Source: an uncultured Lachnospiraceae bacterium (GTDB taxonomy: Bacteria; Bacillota; Clostridia; Lachnospirales; Lachnospiraceae). Taken from it: 8,140 bases of DNA. The number at the start of each line of letters is the position of its first letter. The stretch's first letter is position 1. This document shows, piece after piece, positions 1 through 6,565 of this stretch. The notes under the pieces were generated by a model, which saw only the letters and a list, made by a program, of their open reading frames with translations, searched no databases and had not been told where the DNA came from. A program made the translations under genes and the position numbers. The DNA lies in assembly GCA_902463835.1 (NCBI GenBank), contig CABQGZ010000132.1, positions 1-8,140 on the forward strand, read 5' to 3'.

Positions 1-262
1 ATTGCCCATAGTACGGGGAGAAGTAGTGCAGCGTGAAATTCCCGCCCTTTGCGACCTTCTGCAAGATGGTCTGCATTTCCGCTATGGTCAGATCAGACGC
101 TACATAAGAGAAGGATTCCACCGTGAACATCGGTGTCGAGTGCATCGCACCGGATTGCACGCGCGTTGAATCGCTCGTGTAGGTTGTCTCGAAAGAATAG
201 CCAAGCCCTTCATCCGGCTGTTTGATTTTGACGCTGTTGATTGTGATGTAATTCTGCGCCAT
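1..262 (-). CDS. Small tail protein, DUF6711-like (3' end cut by window edge)
   Basis: Partial gene; the first 87 residues are visible, beginning MAQNYITINSVKIKQPDEGL, and it stays open to base 1. The ATG at 262 lies one base after the tape measure stop (TAA at 266-264). A GGGAGGG ribosome binding site at 275-269, inside the tape measure 3' end, sits 6 bases upstream, so the start is well supported and translation is probably coupled. No signal peptide or membrane segment is visible; the beta-prone N-terminus and a stretch ending HYFSPYYGQ (79-87) suggest a small globular virion protein. Its layout (short 'INxVKIKxP' opening, then 'KGGNFTLHYFSPYYG') and its place directly after the tape measure fit the uncharacterised DUF6711 proteins of Firmicutes siphoviruses, which lie between the tape measure and tail-tip genes. 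A role in the baseplate or distal tail is inferred from position only. It could also be a divergent distal tail protein. Confidence 0.72.
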   Translation of the reverse strand, partial: MAQNYITINSVKIKQPDEGLGYSFETTYTSDSTRVQSGAMHSTPMFTVESFSYVASDLTIAEMQTILQKVAKGGNFTLHYFSPYYGQ

Positions 263-263
263 A

Positions 264-3023
264 TTACGCCCTCCCAAGCAGGAACGGATTCATGCCGCTG
301 CTGGCCTGCCGGAGCTTCGCCTCGTCGATCATCTCCTGGAAGATCGTACGCCGGTTAAGCTGCGCGACAAACTGATACACGGCACCGCCGCTTTTGACCT
401 CGTCGCGGATAACCCGGCGGATAACATCCGCCTCCTGTTCGCCGCCTTTTTGCGCGAGTCGTGCGCTGTAGATTGCCTGCGGTGGGATAACACTTCCGCT
501 GGCCATAAGCGGCATGCGGATTCGCGGGATTCCAATCTCGGCGGAGTTTCGTGGCAGCCGAATGACAGAGGTTGTAAGGCTATCCAACTTCCGTGCAGCC
601 TCCCGCACAAAAGAGGATATCCCGCTTTCGGCTAGTGATTGCCTGACGGCTCTCGCGACGCCCTTTGCAACAGCCTCGACGATCTGCACTGCGTTTGCAA
701 CGGCAGTCCTCCCGCCAATGTTGCCGACCAACTCAGGGCCTGCTTCATTCGCAACGAAAAGCTGCCCGGACTGCGGGACGCCACCTTCGGCATACGCCGA
801 AATAGTCCGGGTCTTGAGCGAAATGCGCCCACCGGATGTCGTAAGGTCAAAGTAAATACCATCAGCTACCTTTTTTAAGACTGAGCCGAGTTGCTTGCTG
901 TTCTTTTCAAATTCTTCGACCCATGCGCGGCCCGCAGTTGCGCCAGACTCCCGCATTGTGTCGGTCATGCTTTGCGCAACATTGTCTATGGATGTCCCAA
1001 GGGTGTTGTAGTCATCCGTCGCGCCTTTCAGCGCGTCACGGGTTTCGTTGAGGTACGGCAGGGTGTCTAGGTAAACCTCATGAAGGTCTTTTTCCGCCTT
1101 GATGGATTCATTTATGGCAAAGTTGAGCGCATCTCGCTCTTGTCTCCAGGCGCGTGTCCCGAGCTCGCCATTTTTTTGCGCCTCGTTATACTCGTTTATA
1201 AGCGCTGTTCGTTTTTTCTCGAGGGCGTCCCTTTCATTCTCCTGTTTCTTCCACTCGTCGAACTTGGAACTTGAAATCTCCTGAGCTTTTGTATAGGCTT
1301 CTTCTGCTTCGGTCAGCTTTGTTTTTGCCTCCCACTGCTTTTTATACATATCCACAAGGACTTCCTTTTTGGCCTCAAGCTCATATTGCTTCTTAAGCGC
1401 GTCGATTGTGCCGAGCACCGCCTCTTTGGTTCCTGTGACGCTTTTCGAGGTTTCGTTAAATTCCAACCGTACCCCGTCAAGGTCAAGGTCGTTTAACAGT
1501 TCAATTTTTGCCTTTAGCTCTTCAATCTCCTCGTTGGTTTTATACTGCTTATCATTAAGAGTAAAAATCTCGTTTACCAGATCGCGCGCATGCTCGAGTT
1601 TGCCGAGTTTTTCTGGTGGGACAGATAGATCAAGATTTGAGAGATAATCGTGTAAGTCCTCAGAGCTTCTCCTGACCGCCTCCACCTGATTCTGCACGTC
1701 GAGCAGCTCGTCTGTTACGTACTGCACTGGCTCCTGGCTTGAGGTAAAGATTCCGGCGATGCCTCCTGCTATGCCTTTTAAGATGCCCCATGCGGTCTTT
1801 ATCGGGATGATGGCCGCATCCCACAGCAGCTGCACCCAGTCAATATTTTCAAGGAGCTGCTTGATTGCGTGGGTGACATCCTCGCCAAGCGAGAACCAGT
1901 CAAGGCCATCCAAAAGACCCTTGAGCAGTCCGTTCAGGCCAACGACAAGCTTGCTAAAAACCTTTGTCGCACCACCAATGATTCCACTGATGTCGATATT
2001 ACCGACGGCGTCTGCGATCTTGCCGGCAAATCCGCGCCAGTCCAATTTTGTGATGGTGGATGAGATCAAATCGTTAAGCCCCTTGATTAATCTGGAGGTT
2101 GCCTTCGCAAACTTTGAAAGTTTGATTGATTTTATGGCGCTATTTACAAAATCAGATACCGCGTCCGCGAATTTCTTCCAGCCGGTTCTCCCGTCTTTCC
2201 CGATGGCTGACATTCTGCGCGTCAGGCCATCGACGAAATCAATCAGCATATTCACACCGGCGACGGAAAGCCCACCAAGGCGGGACCAGTCGATCCGCTC
2301 GACGGACGCGACAATTGTCGCTGCAATTTTATCCCCGATCAGGTCAAAGCTCGCTCGATCCAAAAATGACGACGCAATTGCCGCTCCGCTGTTGATAACG
2401 CTTGCAATCTTGCCTCCGACCTCTTTCGCGTCGATGGATAGGACAAGCCCGTTTATCTTATCCGCAAGAGCACTTGCAAGCTCGTCCCATTTGCCCTTTT
2501 TTATCATGGCGGCAATATCGTTGATCTCGTTTGATATCTCCGCATTTTCAAAGCCGCCGGACGAGCCGCCGCCTCCGCTCTTTGCATTGTTCCACGTGTT
2601 GATCTCGTCGAGACCAGAGAGATTCTGCTGCACATCCTTTGCAGCGGAGGCCGTTCCCTCCAAGGATGCCGCATAATCCTCCTGCGCCGCCGTTGCCTTT
2701 TTGTATGTCGTCTGGCCGGAAATCGCCGCGATGAACATGCCGACCGCATTGGTAGCATCAATCAGCTTGCCGATCAGCGTGTTTAGGATGGGGACGACAG
2801 CCGTGATGACCGGAGAAAAAGCCGCCGCGATTGAGTTTTTTAACTGCGACAGGGAGGATTTGAGGGAGGATAGGCTGGCGTTCATCGCGGTGTCTTGCTT
2901 TGCCAGATTGTTTATCCCTTCCTTCATCGCGCCGCGCAGTTTGTTAAAAAGGACGTAAAGCGATCGTATACCGATCCCGTATTTCAAGATGGTGCCAAGG
3001 CCGCCCCTGAAGGAGCCGTTCAT
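264..3023 (-). CDS. Tape measure protein, C-terminal piece (919 aa)
   Basis: Tape measure proteins fill the tail tube, set its length, and often help DNA entry. Residues 8-40 (GLGTILKYGIGIRSLYVLFNKLRGAMKEG) are a block normally internal to Firmicutes tape measures, not an N-terminus. Residues 64-103 are hydrophobic (SPVITAVVPILNTLIGKLI onward). A Gly/Ser linker (GGGGSSGG, 150-157) precedes degenerate helical repeats with recurrent Trp/Phe (179, 246, 282, 329, 375, 395). A hydrophobic stretch lies at 404-427, and a Lys/Glu-rich probable coiled coil at about 435-650. The conserved C-terminal block is AEGGVPQSGQLFVANEAGPE (745-764) followed by LVGNIGGRTAVANAVQIVEA; the protein ends NRRTIFQEMIDEAKLRQASSGMNPFLLGRA, also typical. 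The ATG at 3023 overlaps the upstream stop (ATGA) and has no good ribosome binding site; the nearest purine run, AAAGGGG, is about 17 bases away. This piece is therefore probably the bulk of a protein begun upstream, made by reinitiation or frameshifting, or separated by a mutation. Confidence 0.93.
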   Translation of the reverse strand: MNGSFRGGLGTILKYGIGIRSLYVLFNKLRGAMKEGINNLAKQDTAMNASLSSLKSSLSQLKNSIAAAFSPVITAVVPILNTLIGKLIDATNAVGMFIAAISGQTTYKKATAAQEDYAASLEGTASAAKDVQQNLSGLDEINTWNNAKSGGGGSSGGFENAEISNEINDIAAMIKKGKWDELASALADKINGLVLSIDAKEVGGKIASVINSGAAIASSFLDRASFDLIGDKIAATIVASVERIDWSRLGGLSVAGVNMLIDFVDGLTRRMSAIGKDGRTGWKKFADAVSDFVNSAIKSIKLSKFAKATSRLIKGLNDLISSTITKLDWRGFAGKIADAVGNIDISGIIGGATKVFSKLVVGLNGLLKGLLDGLDWFSLGEDVTHAIKQLLENIDWVQLLWDAAIIPIKTAWGILKGIAGGIAGIFTSSQEPVQYVTDELLDVQNQVEAVRRSSEDLHDYLSNLDLSVPPEKLGKLEHARDLVNEIFTLNDKQYKTNEEIEELKAKIELLNDLDLDGVRLEFNETSKSVTGTKEAVLGTIDALKKQYELEAKKEVLVDMYKKQWEAKTKLTEAEEAYTKAQEISSSKFDEWKKQENERDALEKKRTALINEYNEAQKNGELGTRAWRQERDALNFAINESIKAEKDLHEVYLDTLPYLNETRDALKGATDDYNTLGTSIDNVAQSMTDTMRESGATAGRAWVEEFEKNSKQLGSVLKKVADGIYFDLTTSGGRISLKTRTISAYAEGGVPQSGQLFVANEAGPELVGNIGGRTAVANAVQIVEAVAKGVARAVRQSLAESGISSFVREAARKLDSLTTSVIRLPRNSAEIGIPRIRMPLMASGSVIPPQAIYSARLAQKGGEQEADVIRRVIRDEVKSGGAVYQFVAQLNRRTIFQEMIDEAKLRQASSGMNPFLLGRA

Positions 3024-3027
3024 TTAC
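3020..3027 (-). other. ATGA junction splitting the tape measure
   Basis: The coding strand reads GTAAATGA. TGA ends the N-terminal piece and the overlapping ATG opens the C-terminal piece in the -1 frame. Reading AAA and then ATG, by slipping back one base or by having one extra A, would join ...SAGK to MNGSF... without loss. No classical X-XXY-YYZ slippery heptamer is present at this spot, and no ribosome binding site is well placed for the ATG. The site is thus a reinitiation overlap, a one-base deletion, or an atypical frameshift site. Confidence 0.7.
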
Positions 3028-3778
3028 CGGCGCTCTTGCGCCCCTTTATCAGGCTGGCAACCAACCCTTTGAGTTTTTTCCCGACGGAGGAAAGCCCGCG
3101 AAGCGCCCCTTGACCAATTCCGCGCGAAAGCCCCTGCACAGCTTGCCGGAAGCGATGCGTCTGTGCCTCCCCCTGCGCAGCTTCTCCGGTGTATTTTGCG
3201 ACTTTTTGACCGAGCGATGCATAGCTTGTCCCGAGCTCGGCATTCATTTGCGCAAGTTTTGATTCCTCCTGCCGGAGCTGCGCGGTGACGGCGGATGTGT
3301 CCTGCGGGACATAGACGTCCCCGTAATCCTCCATCCGCTTTTTATCCCTTTGCGCCGCGATTAAATCGGCACGAATGCTCTCAATCTGCTGCTCCATGGC
3401 GGCAAATCGCTTTGATTTCGTGCTTCCACCGCCGTCTACAAAGGAGCGCTGCTTTTCTATTGCCTTTGTCAGCTGCACGTCAAGCCGGAACACTTCGTCT
3501 GAGACCGCTTTATACTCATCGGCCTTCATAGGCGTTTCCTTCATCTGATTCAGCTTTTTCCGCAGCGCTTCCACCTTGCGCAACTGCTGTGCATATGCCG
3601 TGTTTTGCCGGGAAACGGCGTTCGCCGCCTTTTCGATCGCGACCTGCGCCTTACCGCCCATCTGTGCAGCGGTTTGCGCCGCATTCTTGCAGGCGGCAGC
3701 GATTTCTCTGGCGCCTGCCTTTATCCCTCCGGATTCCAGGGATGTCTCAATTACAATTCTACCGTCTGCTTGTGGCAT
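3020..3778 (-). CDS. Tape measure protein, N-terminal piece (252 aa)
   Basis: The opening MPQADGRIVIETSLESGGIK matches the usual N-terminus of Firmicutes siphovirus tape measures. The rest is almost wholly charged and helical, with probable coiled coil at about 60-110 and 120-190, and ends GLSSVGKKLKGLVASLIKGRKSAGK before TGA (3022-3020). The frame stays open to a GTG at 3787, but I chose the ATG at 3778: GAGGTGGGG (3790-3782) places GAGG 8 bases upstream, whereas the GTG lies inside that ribosome binding site. It follows the Gp15-family chaperone, as expected, since the chaperones coat the tape measure before tube assembly. At 252 aa it is far too short to be a whole tape measure, and the next frame continues with the expected downstream sequence. 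The two pieces together would be about 1171 aa. An independent small coiled-coil protein is possible but less likely. Confidence 0.9.
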   Translation of the reverse strand: MPQADGRIVIETSLESGGIKAGAREIAAACKNAAQTAAQMGGKAQVAIEKAANAVSRQNTAYAQQLRKVEALRKKLNQMKETPMKADEYKAVSDEVFRLDVQLTKAIEKQRSFVDGGGSTKSKRFAAMEQQIESIRADLIAAQRDKKRMEDYGDVYVPQDTSAVTAQLRQEESKLAQMNAELGTSYASLGQKVAKYTGEAAQGEAQTHRFRQAVQGLSRGIGQGALRGLSSVGKKLKGLVASLIKGRKSAGK

Positions 3779-3788
3779 ACGCCCCACC

Positions 3789-4346
3789 TCATTTCAGCAT
3801 CTCATTCAGACGGTCAATCTCCGCCTGTTCCTCGGCAGATAACCGAGGCTGAATATCAATCAGGGATTTATTCTCCCTGTAAAATTCCTGTTCGTACTTT
3901 TCTAGCTTTTTGTGCTTTGCCTTTTTCTGCCGGATGGACACCACCTCAGAAAACAGGCTCTCCCGGATAGACATATACGCTCCGAGCAACGTCCACCAAT
4001 GCAAATACGGGACGGACCGGATTTCCATCCCTAGTGCTTTGTTCAGTGCCGGCGCAAGGATTGGTGCATCCTGCTCCCAATCCATCAGGCGCGGATTTGC
4101 CCCGGACTCCTTTTTTTCGCCGCCATCAATAAATGCAATGGCTTGCTGTATCGCTTCTGCCTGAAGCGCAGGCGGTATTTCCTCTTTGTATAGGATTTTC
4201 AGGCAAATGAGCTGTTTCTCGTCTTCTTCATATTCAGGGCTGTTAAAATGTGCAAGGATGTCGAGGATTGCCCTGTAATCCGTGCGGATAGGGACCCCCA
4301 CGCCGCCGACATCGAGCGACGTGGGAAGTTCCCAGCGGTTTGTCAT
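3789..4346 (-). CDS. Tail assembly chaperone, bacteriophage Gp15 family
   Basis: This 185-aa protein has the length and pattern of the Gp15 family (Pfam Bacteriophage Gp15). Features seen are an N-terminal 'VPIRTDYRAILDIL' (18-31), an acidic helix (EYEEDEKQLICLKILY, 38-53), the core RLMDWEQDAPILAPALNKAL (86-105), then SVPYLHWWTLLGAYMSI (111-127) with paired Trp, and a basic tail SIRQKKAKHKKLEKYEQEFY (137-156). The family lies between the first tail chaperone and the tape measure, and is the positional counterpart of the T half of lambda gpG-gpGT, which binds the tape measure and recruits tube subunits. The chaperone role rests on position and family. The ATG at 4346 overlaps the upstream stop as ATGA, and only a weak GAAAAG lies upstream, so expression probably depends on coupling or frameshifting from the preceding gene. 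The stop (TGA at 3791-3789) lies within the region of the next gene's ribosome binding site. Confidence 0.88.
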   Translation of the reverse strand: MTNRWELPTSLDVGGVGVPIRTDYRAILDILAHFNSPEYEEDEKQLICLKILYKEEIPPALQAEAIQQAIAFIDGGEKKESGANPRLMDWEQDAPILAPALNKALGMEIRSVPYLHWWTLLGAYMSIRESLFSEVVSIRQKKAKHKKLEKYEQEFYRENKSLIDIQPRLSAEEQAEIDRLNEMLK

Positions 4347-4350
4347 TTAC
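4343..4350 (-). other. ATGA junction between the two tail chaperone genes
   Basis: The coding strand reads GTAAATGA, the same 8 bases as at the tape measure split, and again puts the downstream gene in the -1 frame. Tail chaperone pairs in many phages are fused by programmed -1 frameshifting (lambda gpG-gpGT). I see no canonical slippery heptamer in the last 50 bases of the upstream gene; the nearest candidate is an in-frame G-AAA-AAG around 4386-4392, which is a poor match. Reinitiation is the simpler reading. Confidence 0.5.
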
Positions 4351-4771
4351 TGTACTTTTCGGTCGCTTTCCGGACGCGTTCAAGCTTTTTCTCGACGCGC
4401 TTGTTCGTAACCTTTTCGATTACGTCAGCGATCCCGTCAAGTACGCGCTCAAAGTAAAGGTCACCGTTCCCGGTGATTGTGAGGGCTCCAAGACGGCAGA
4501 ACACCTGCTCTGACACGTTGTAACCGAGGAGGTAATCAATCTGTTCCGCGATTTCGTCGGACACCTTGCCGACCTCCTCCTCTCCAAGCCCTCCCGCGTC
4601 TCGGATGCGCTGGGCGATCCCGCCGAAGCGATCAACCACTTCTTTGTATCGTCGGATAATATTGGAGTCGGCAGGATTAAAATCAAAGGTGCCGATGTCC
4701 CTCCCTTTTTCGTCTACCAGCTCGATTGTGATCGCGCCGGTATCAACGGTAAGCTTCATGGTTTCTGCCAT
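4343..4771 (-). CDS. Tail assembly chaperone (gpG-like position, 142 aa)
   Basis: The gene sits between the tail tube gene and the Gp15-family gene, which is where the first tail assembly chaperone lies. The protein opens with a beta-rich segment (MKLTVDTGAITIELVDEKGR, 5-24) followed by TFDFNPADSNIIRRYKEVVD (28-47), a pattern I recognise from Firmicutes phage proteins of this position. Helices follow, then EQIDYLLGYNVSEQVFCRLG (76-95), and a strongly basic and acidic C-terminal helix (KVTNKRVEKKLERVRKATEKYSK). The ATG at 4771 has a near-perfect AAGGAGGT ribosome binding site about 8 bases upstream, so this gene is probably well translated, as expected for the abundant non-fused chaperone. It ends in TGA overlapping the next start. 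The function is inferred from gene order and this partial pattern, not from a defined domain. Confidence 0.8.
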   Translation of the reverse strand: MAETMKLTVDTGAITIELVDEKGRDIGTFDFNPADSNIIRRYKEVVDRFGGIAQRIRDAGGLGEEEVGKVSDEIAEQIDYLLGYNVSEQVFCRLGALTITGNGDLYFERVLDGIADVIEKVTNKRVEKKLERVRKATEKYSK

Positions 4772-4778
4772 TCTTTCG

Positions 4779-4786
4779 ACCTCCTT
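4779..4786 (-). promoter_or_regulatory. Strong ribosome binding site of the tail chaperone gene
   Basis: The coding strand reads AAGGAGGT, complementary to the 16S rRNA tail, ending about 7-8 bases before the ATG at 4771. It is the best such site in the window and contrasts with the poor site before the downstream Gp15-family gene. Confidence 0.75.
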
Positions 4787-5281
4787 TTAAGCTTCTGCCG
4801 GGGTAAAAGCCTTGGTTGTAGGGTTGAACGTGCCCTTCACGCGGTTGCCGGTGTAGTAGACCGTGAACGGAATCTGATAGCCGGACGTGTCTCCGCCGTA
4901 AGACGTCGGCACGACATAGCAATCCTCGCGGTATGCCGGGAACGCGCCGGATGTCTCCGCTTCCCAAAGGTGCACTTCCACAGCGGTGGTCTTGCAGGCG
5001 TCACCGGTGGACCGATTGTCGACAATCTCCTGAAGCTTCACAAAGAGCGCATCGCCCTTTTCTGCGTAGTATGGATCCGCATCAGCAGAGACCTCATAGC
5101 CCTTGTGCTTGAAGGTGGATTCGCCGAGAATGTTCTTGCTGGTTTCGGTGTCGGGGTTCAGCTCGACGTTGTATTCCTCCAGATCCTTGCCCAGCCGGAC
5201 ATAGGACGGAGTATAAGAGCCGCCGCCGTCTCCGCCGAAGCCAGCGTCAATGTAGTGCGCCATAAGCTTTCTTTCGATCAT
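4787..5281 (-). CDS. Major tail (tube) protein
   Basis: This 164-aa protein lies between the tail-terminator-like gene and the tail chaperones, the standard place of the tube subunit. After a short leader comes a Gly-rich stretch (DAGFGGDGGGSYTPSYVRLG, 12-31), then LGKDLEEYNVELNPDTETSK (30-49), NILGESTFKHKGYEVSADAD (50-69) and PYYAEKGDALFVKLQEI. The second half is beta-rich (AVEVHLWEAE, REDCYVVPTSYGGDTSGYQI, FTVYYTGNRVKGTFNP). This resembles the short major tail proteins of Clostridia phages; many copies would stack as rings around the tape measure. The ATG at 5281 has GGAGG at 5293-5289, 7 bases upstream, which favours it over the ATG at 5263 (MAHYIDAG). That ribosome binding site is also the last codons of the upstream gene, three bases separate the genes, and translation is probably coupled. 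Confidence 0.86.
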   Translation of the reverse strand: MIERKLMAHYIDAGFGGDGGGSYTPSYVRLGKDLEEYNVELNPDTETSKNILGESTFKHKGYEVSADADPYYAEKGDALFVKLQEIVDNRSTGDACKTTAVEVHLWEAETSGAFPAYREDCYVVPTSYGGDTSGYQIPFTVYYTGNRVKGTFNPTTKAFTPAEA

Positions 5282-5284
5282 TTT

Positions 5285-5731
5285 TTAGCCTCCGTATTCA
5301 AATTTTTTGATAAACTGCGCAGTGAGCTGCACGGTGTAACAGGCGGTTCCTTCCTCGTCTGCGCCGATGAGCGTGCCATTCTGCGCCTTAATGGTTTCTT
5401 TTCGCGCATCGTCTCCAAAGACGGGAGCGGTGCGCCGGATGGACTGCTCCTGCACCCAATCCTGAAATGCAAGCAGCCATTGCGCATTTGCCTCCGCGCC
5501 GATGTCGTCTCCCGGCGATTTGGCAAAAAGAAAGTACAGCGTGAAGCTGTACTGGTTGGTAACGACGATATTTCCGAGAATGTCCTCTGCTCGGCTGATC
5601 TCTGTCAAGCCTCCCGGCATCAAGCCACCGTTGTCCGGCTTTGCGTCCGTGTAGTCAACGCTCAGACCGTCAAGGGAGCTATAGCCGGGATAAGTGGCAA
5701 TCCAGTCGCGGACTTTTTCAAGCGCCGTCAT
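5285..5731 (-). CDS. Tail terminator / minor capsid-like protein (148 aa)
   Basis: The gene is immediately upstream of the major tail protein, the usual position of the tail terminator that caps the tube and joins it to the head. The protein begins with a helix (MTALEKVRDWIATYPGYSSL), has a variable loop (DYTDAKPDNGGLMPGG), then ISRAEDILGNIVVTNQYSFT followed by LYFLFAKSPGD. A central segment follows (AQWLLAFQDWVQEQSIRRTA), and it ends in strands (TACYTVQLTAQFIKKFEYGG). This helix/strand order fits the phage minor capsid 3 / tail-terminator group; the assignment rests mainly on gene order and this pattern. Two starts are possible: ATG at 5737 overlaps the previous stop (ATGA) but lies one base from the AAGGGGGG site (5746-5739), while ATG at 5731 is 7 bases from it. 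I chose 5731. Confidence 0.75.
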   Translation of the reverse strand: MTALEKVRDWIATYPGYSSLDGLSVDYTDAKPDNGGLMPGGLTEISRAEDILGNIVVTNQYSFTLYFLFAKSPGDDIGAEANAQWLLAFQDWVQEQSIRRTAPVFGDDARKETIKAQNGTLIGADEEGTACYTVQLTAQFIKKFEYGG

Positions 5732-5733
5732 GG

Positions 5734-6195
5734 TCATTCCCCCCTTGCCGCACGGATAATCTCATTCGCAACGGATTCACAGATTTCGGTGCTTTCGTTG
5801 TCCATGAGCGCCTTGTCCCAATAAGGGCCGGCTTTTTCATTTTTGCTAGTGTCATACTGCAACGGCCTGTCCGTGACCTTGAGAATCGCACCCTTCGGCC
5901 AGCGGAAACCAACGCCGGGAATCAGGCGAGGCCCCTTGCCGGTCTTGGAGTTGACCATCACATTGCCGTAGTACTGATACCGCGCGTATGGCGTATCAAC
6001 GAGGATTTGCGAGGAGGAAATCATGCGCTTTGCTTTGCCGGACATCACGCCGGTGCGGAAAGCCATGTACCGTCCGATGCGCTTGTCGACTTCTCGCGTC
6101 ATTGCGATCTGCGCCCGCTGCGCGAGCTGCTGCGATCCGAGTCGCCGCACAAGATTATCTACGCCTTTTGTGTTGATTCTGATGTAGGTCGGCAT
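5734..6195 (-). CDS. Minor capsid protein (Minor_capsid_2 / HK97 gp10-like)
   Basis: This 153-aa protein starts MPTYIRINTKGVDNLVRRLG. A basic helical region (QQLAQRAQIAMTREVDKRIG) follows, then FRTGVMSGKAKRMI (46-59), LVDTPYARYQYYGNVMVNSK (65-84) and a C-terminal AGPYWDKALM (122-131) before a final helix. The TG.(M)..S....(DTPYA)..YYG...(AGP.W...) pattern is that of Minor_capsid_2 proteins and the wider gp10 group, found between the head-closure and tail-terminator genes; they are thought to act at the neck or head-tail joint. The open frame extends to 6354, but I took the ATG at 6195: GGGAGG at 6206-6201 is 5 bases upstream, and the upstream part would overlap the preceding gene by 150 bases and is not phage-like. 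The upstream gene's TGA ends one base before this ATG. A final TGA overlaps a possible next start. Confidence 0.8.
   Translation of the reverse strand: MPTYIRINTKGVDNLVRRLGSQQLAQRAQIAMTREVDKRIGRYMAFRTGVMSGKAKRMISSSQILVDTPYARYQYYGNVMVNSKTGKGPRLIPGVGFRWPKGAILKVTDRPLQYDTSKNEKAGPYWDKALMDNESTEICESVANEIIRAARGE
5739..5746 (-). promoter_or_regulatory. Ribosome binding site deciding the tail-terminator start
   Basis: The coding strand reads AAGGGGGG. Its distance is 1 base to the ATG at 5737 and 7 bases to the ATG at 5731, so the second start is favoured. It lies within the last codons of the upstream minor capsid-like gene. Confidence 0.55.
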
Positions 6196-6196
6196 A

Positions 6197-6565
6197 TCAA
6201 CCTCCCGCCTCGATGTGCACCATATTCCCGCGCCAGTATTTTGGATCGACGTACTTGACCACGCACAGACCGGGCACTTTAACAGGGACGAAAGCCGCCC
6301 AAGCTTCCCGCGTGGTGATCTCCGCGCCAATCCCGAGCAAAACCTTGTCCCCAACGTGCACCGTCTGATGGTCGCACGGGATGACGAGCAAAAAGGAATT
6401 GCTCTCGCTGCTGCCGGTCTTGTCTACGTTCTGCGTTTTCTTAAAATCCAGAAAAGCACGGTCGTATACAGTGCGCGTGTAGGCGTCCCCGTCCTTGTGG
6501 TACACGGTCACCGTCTGCGTGCAGAGCCGATAATCCACAGGGCAGCGCTGCCGAAGGGATAGCAT
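6197..6565 (-). CDS. Probable head-closure / minor structural protein (122 aa)
   Basis: The protein is rich in beta strands: CTQTVTVYHKDGDAYTRTVY, then DRAFLDFKKTQNVDKTG, NSFLLVIPCDH, VHVGDKVLLGIGAEI and a final LCVVKYVDPKYWRGNMVHIE. The 'HVGDKVLLG' segment and the closing 'hydrophobic-V-D-...-W..N.VHIEA' strand resemble small neck proteins (head-closure, DUF6751-like) in this place between the connector and the gp10-like gene. I did not recognise a clear family, so the function is mainly positional: a head-tail connector of the stopper type. The frame is open to a GTG at 6574, but that codon abuts the GGGGG ribosome binding site; the ATG at 6565 is 8 bases from it and shares its A with the upstream stop (TGATG), typical of coupled translation. 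The stop TGA leaves one base before the next ATG. Confidence 0.68.
   Translation of the reverse strand: MLSLRQRCPVDYRLCTQTVTVYHKDGDAYTRTVYDRAFLDFKKTQNVDKTGSSESNSFLLVIPCDHQTVHVGDKVLLGIGAEITTREAWAAFVPVKVPGLCVVKYVDPKYWRGNMVHIEAGG

Noticed and set aside
1321..1560. AT-rich dip in the middle of the tape measure gene, taken as possible mosaic exchange
   Set aside because: GC is only about 33-45% in the blocks I counted here (26/60, 27/60 and 20/60), but the segment encodes a Lys/Glu/Asn-rich coiled coil whose codons are AT-rich, so transfer is not needed to explain it.
1759..2676. 305-aa open frame on the plus strand opposite the tape measure
   Set aside because: It lies wholly within the strongly supported tape measure on the other strand, has no phage-like pattern, is rich in Ser/Pro as expected of an antisense shadow, and has no supporting neighbours on its strand.
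4970..5824. 284-aa open frame on the plus strand
   Set aside because: It runs antisense across three recognisable genes (tail tube, tail terminator, minor capsid) and their boundaries. No domain was recognised, and the opposite strand explains the sequence fully.
5641..6258. 205-aa open frame on the plus strand
   Set aside because: Antisense to the minor capsid-like gene and the start of the tail-terminator gene, whose family pattern and ribosome binding sites are clear.
6196..6354. 53-residue N-terminal extension of the minor capsid-like gene
   Set aside because: It overlaps the preceding gene in another frame, looks unlike any capsid protein, and the ATG at 6195 has a good ribosome binding site.
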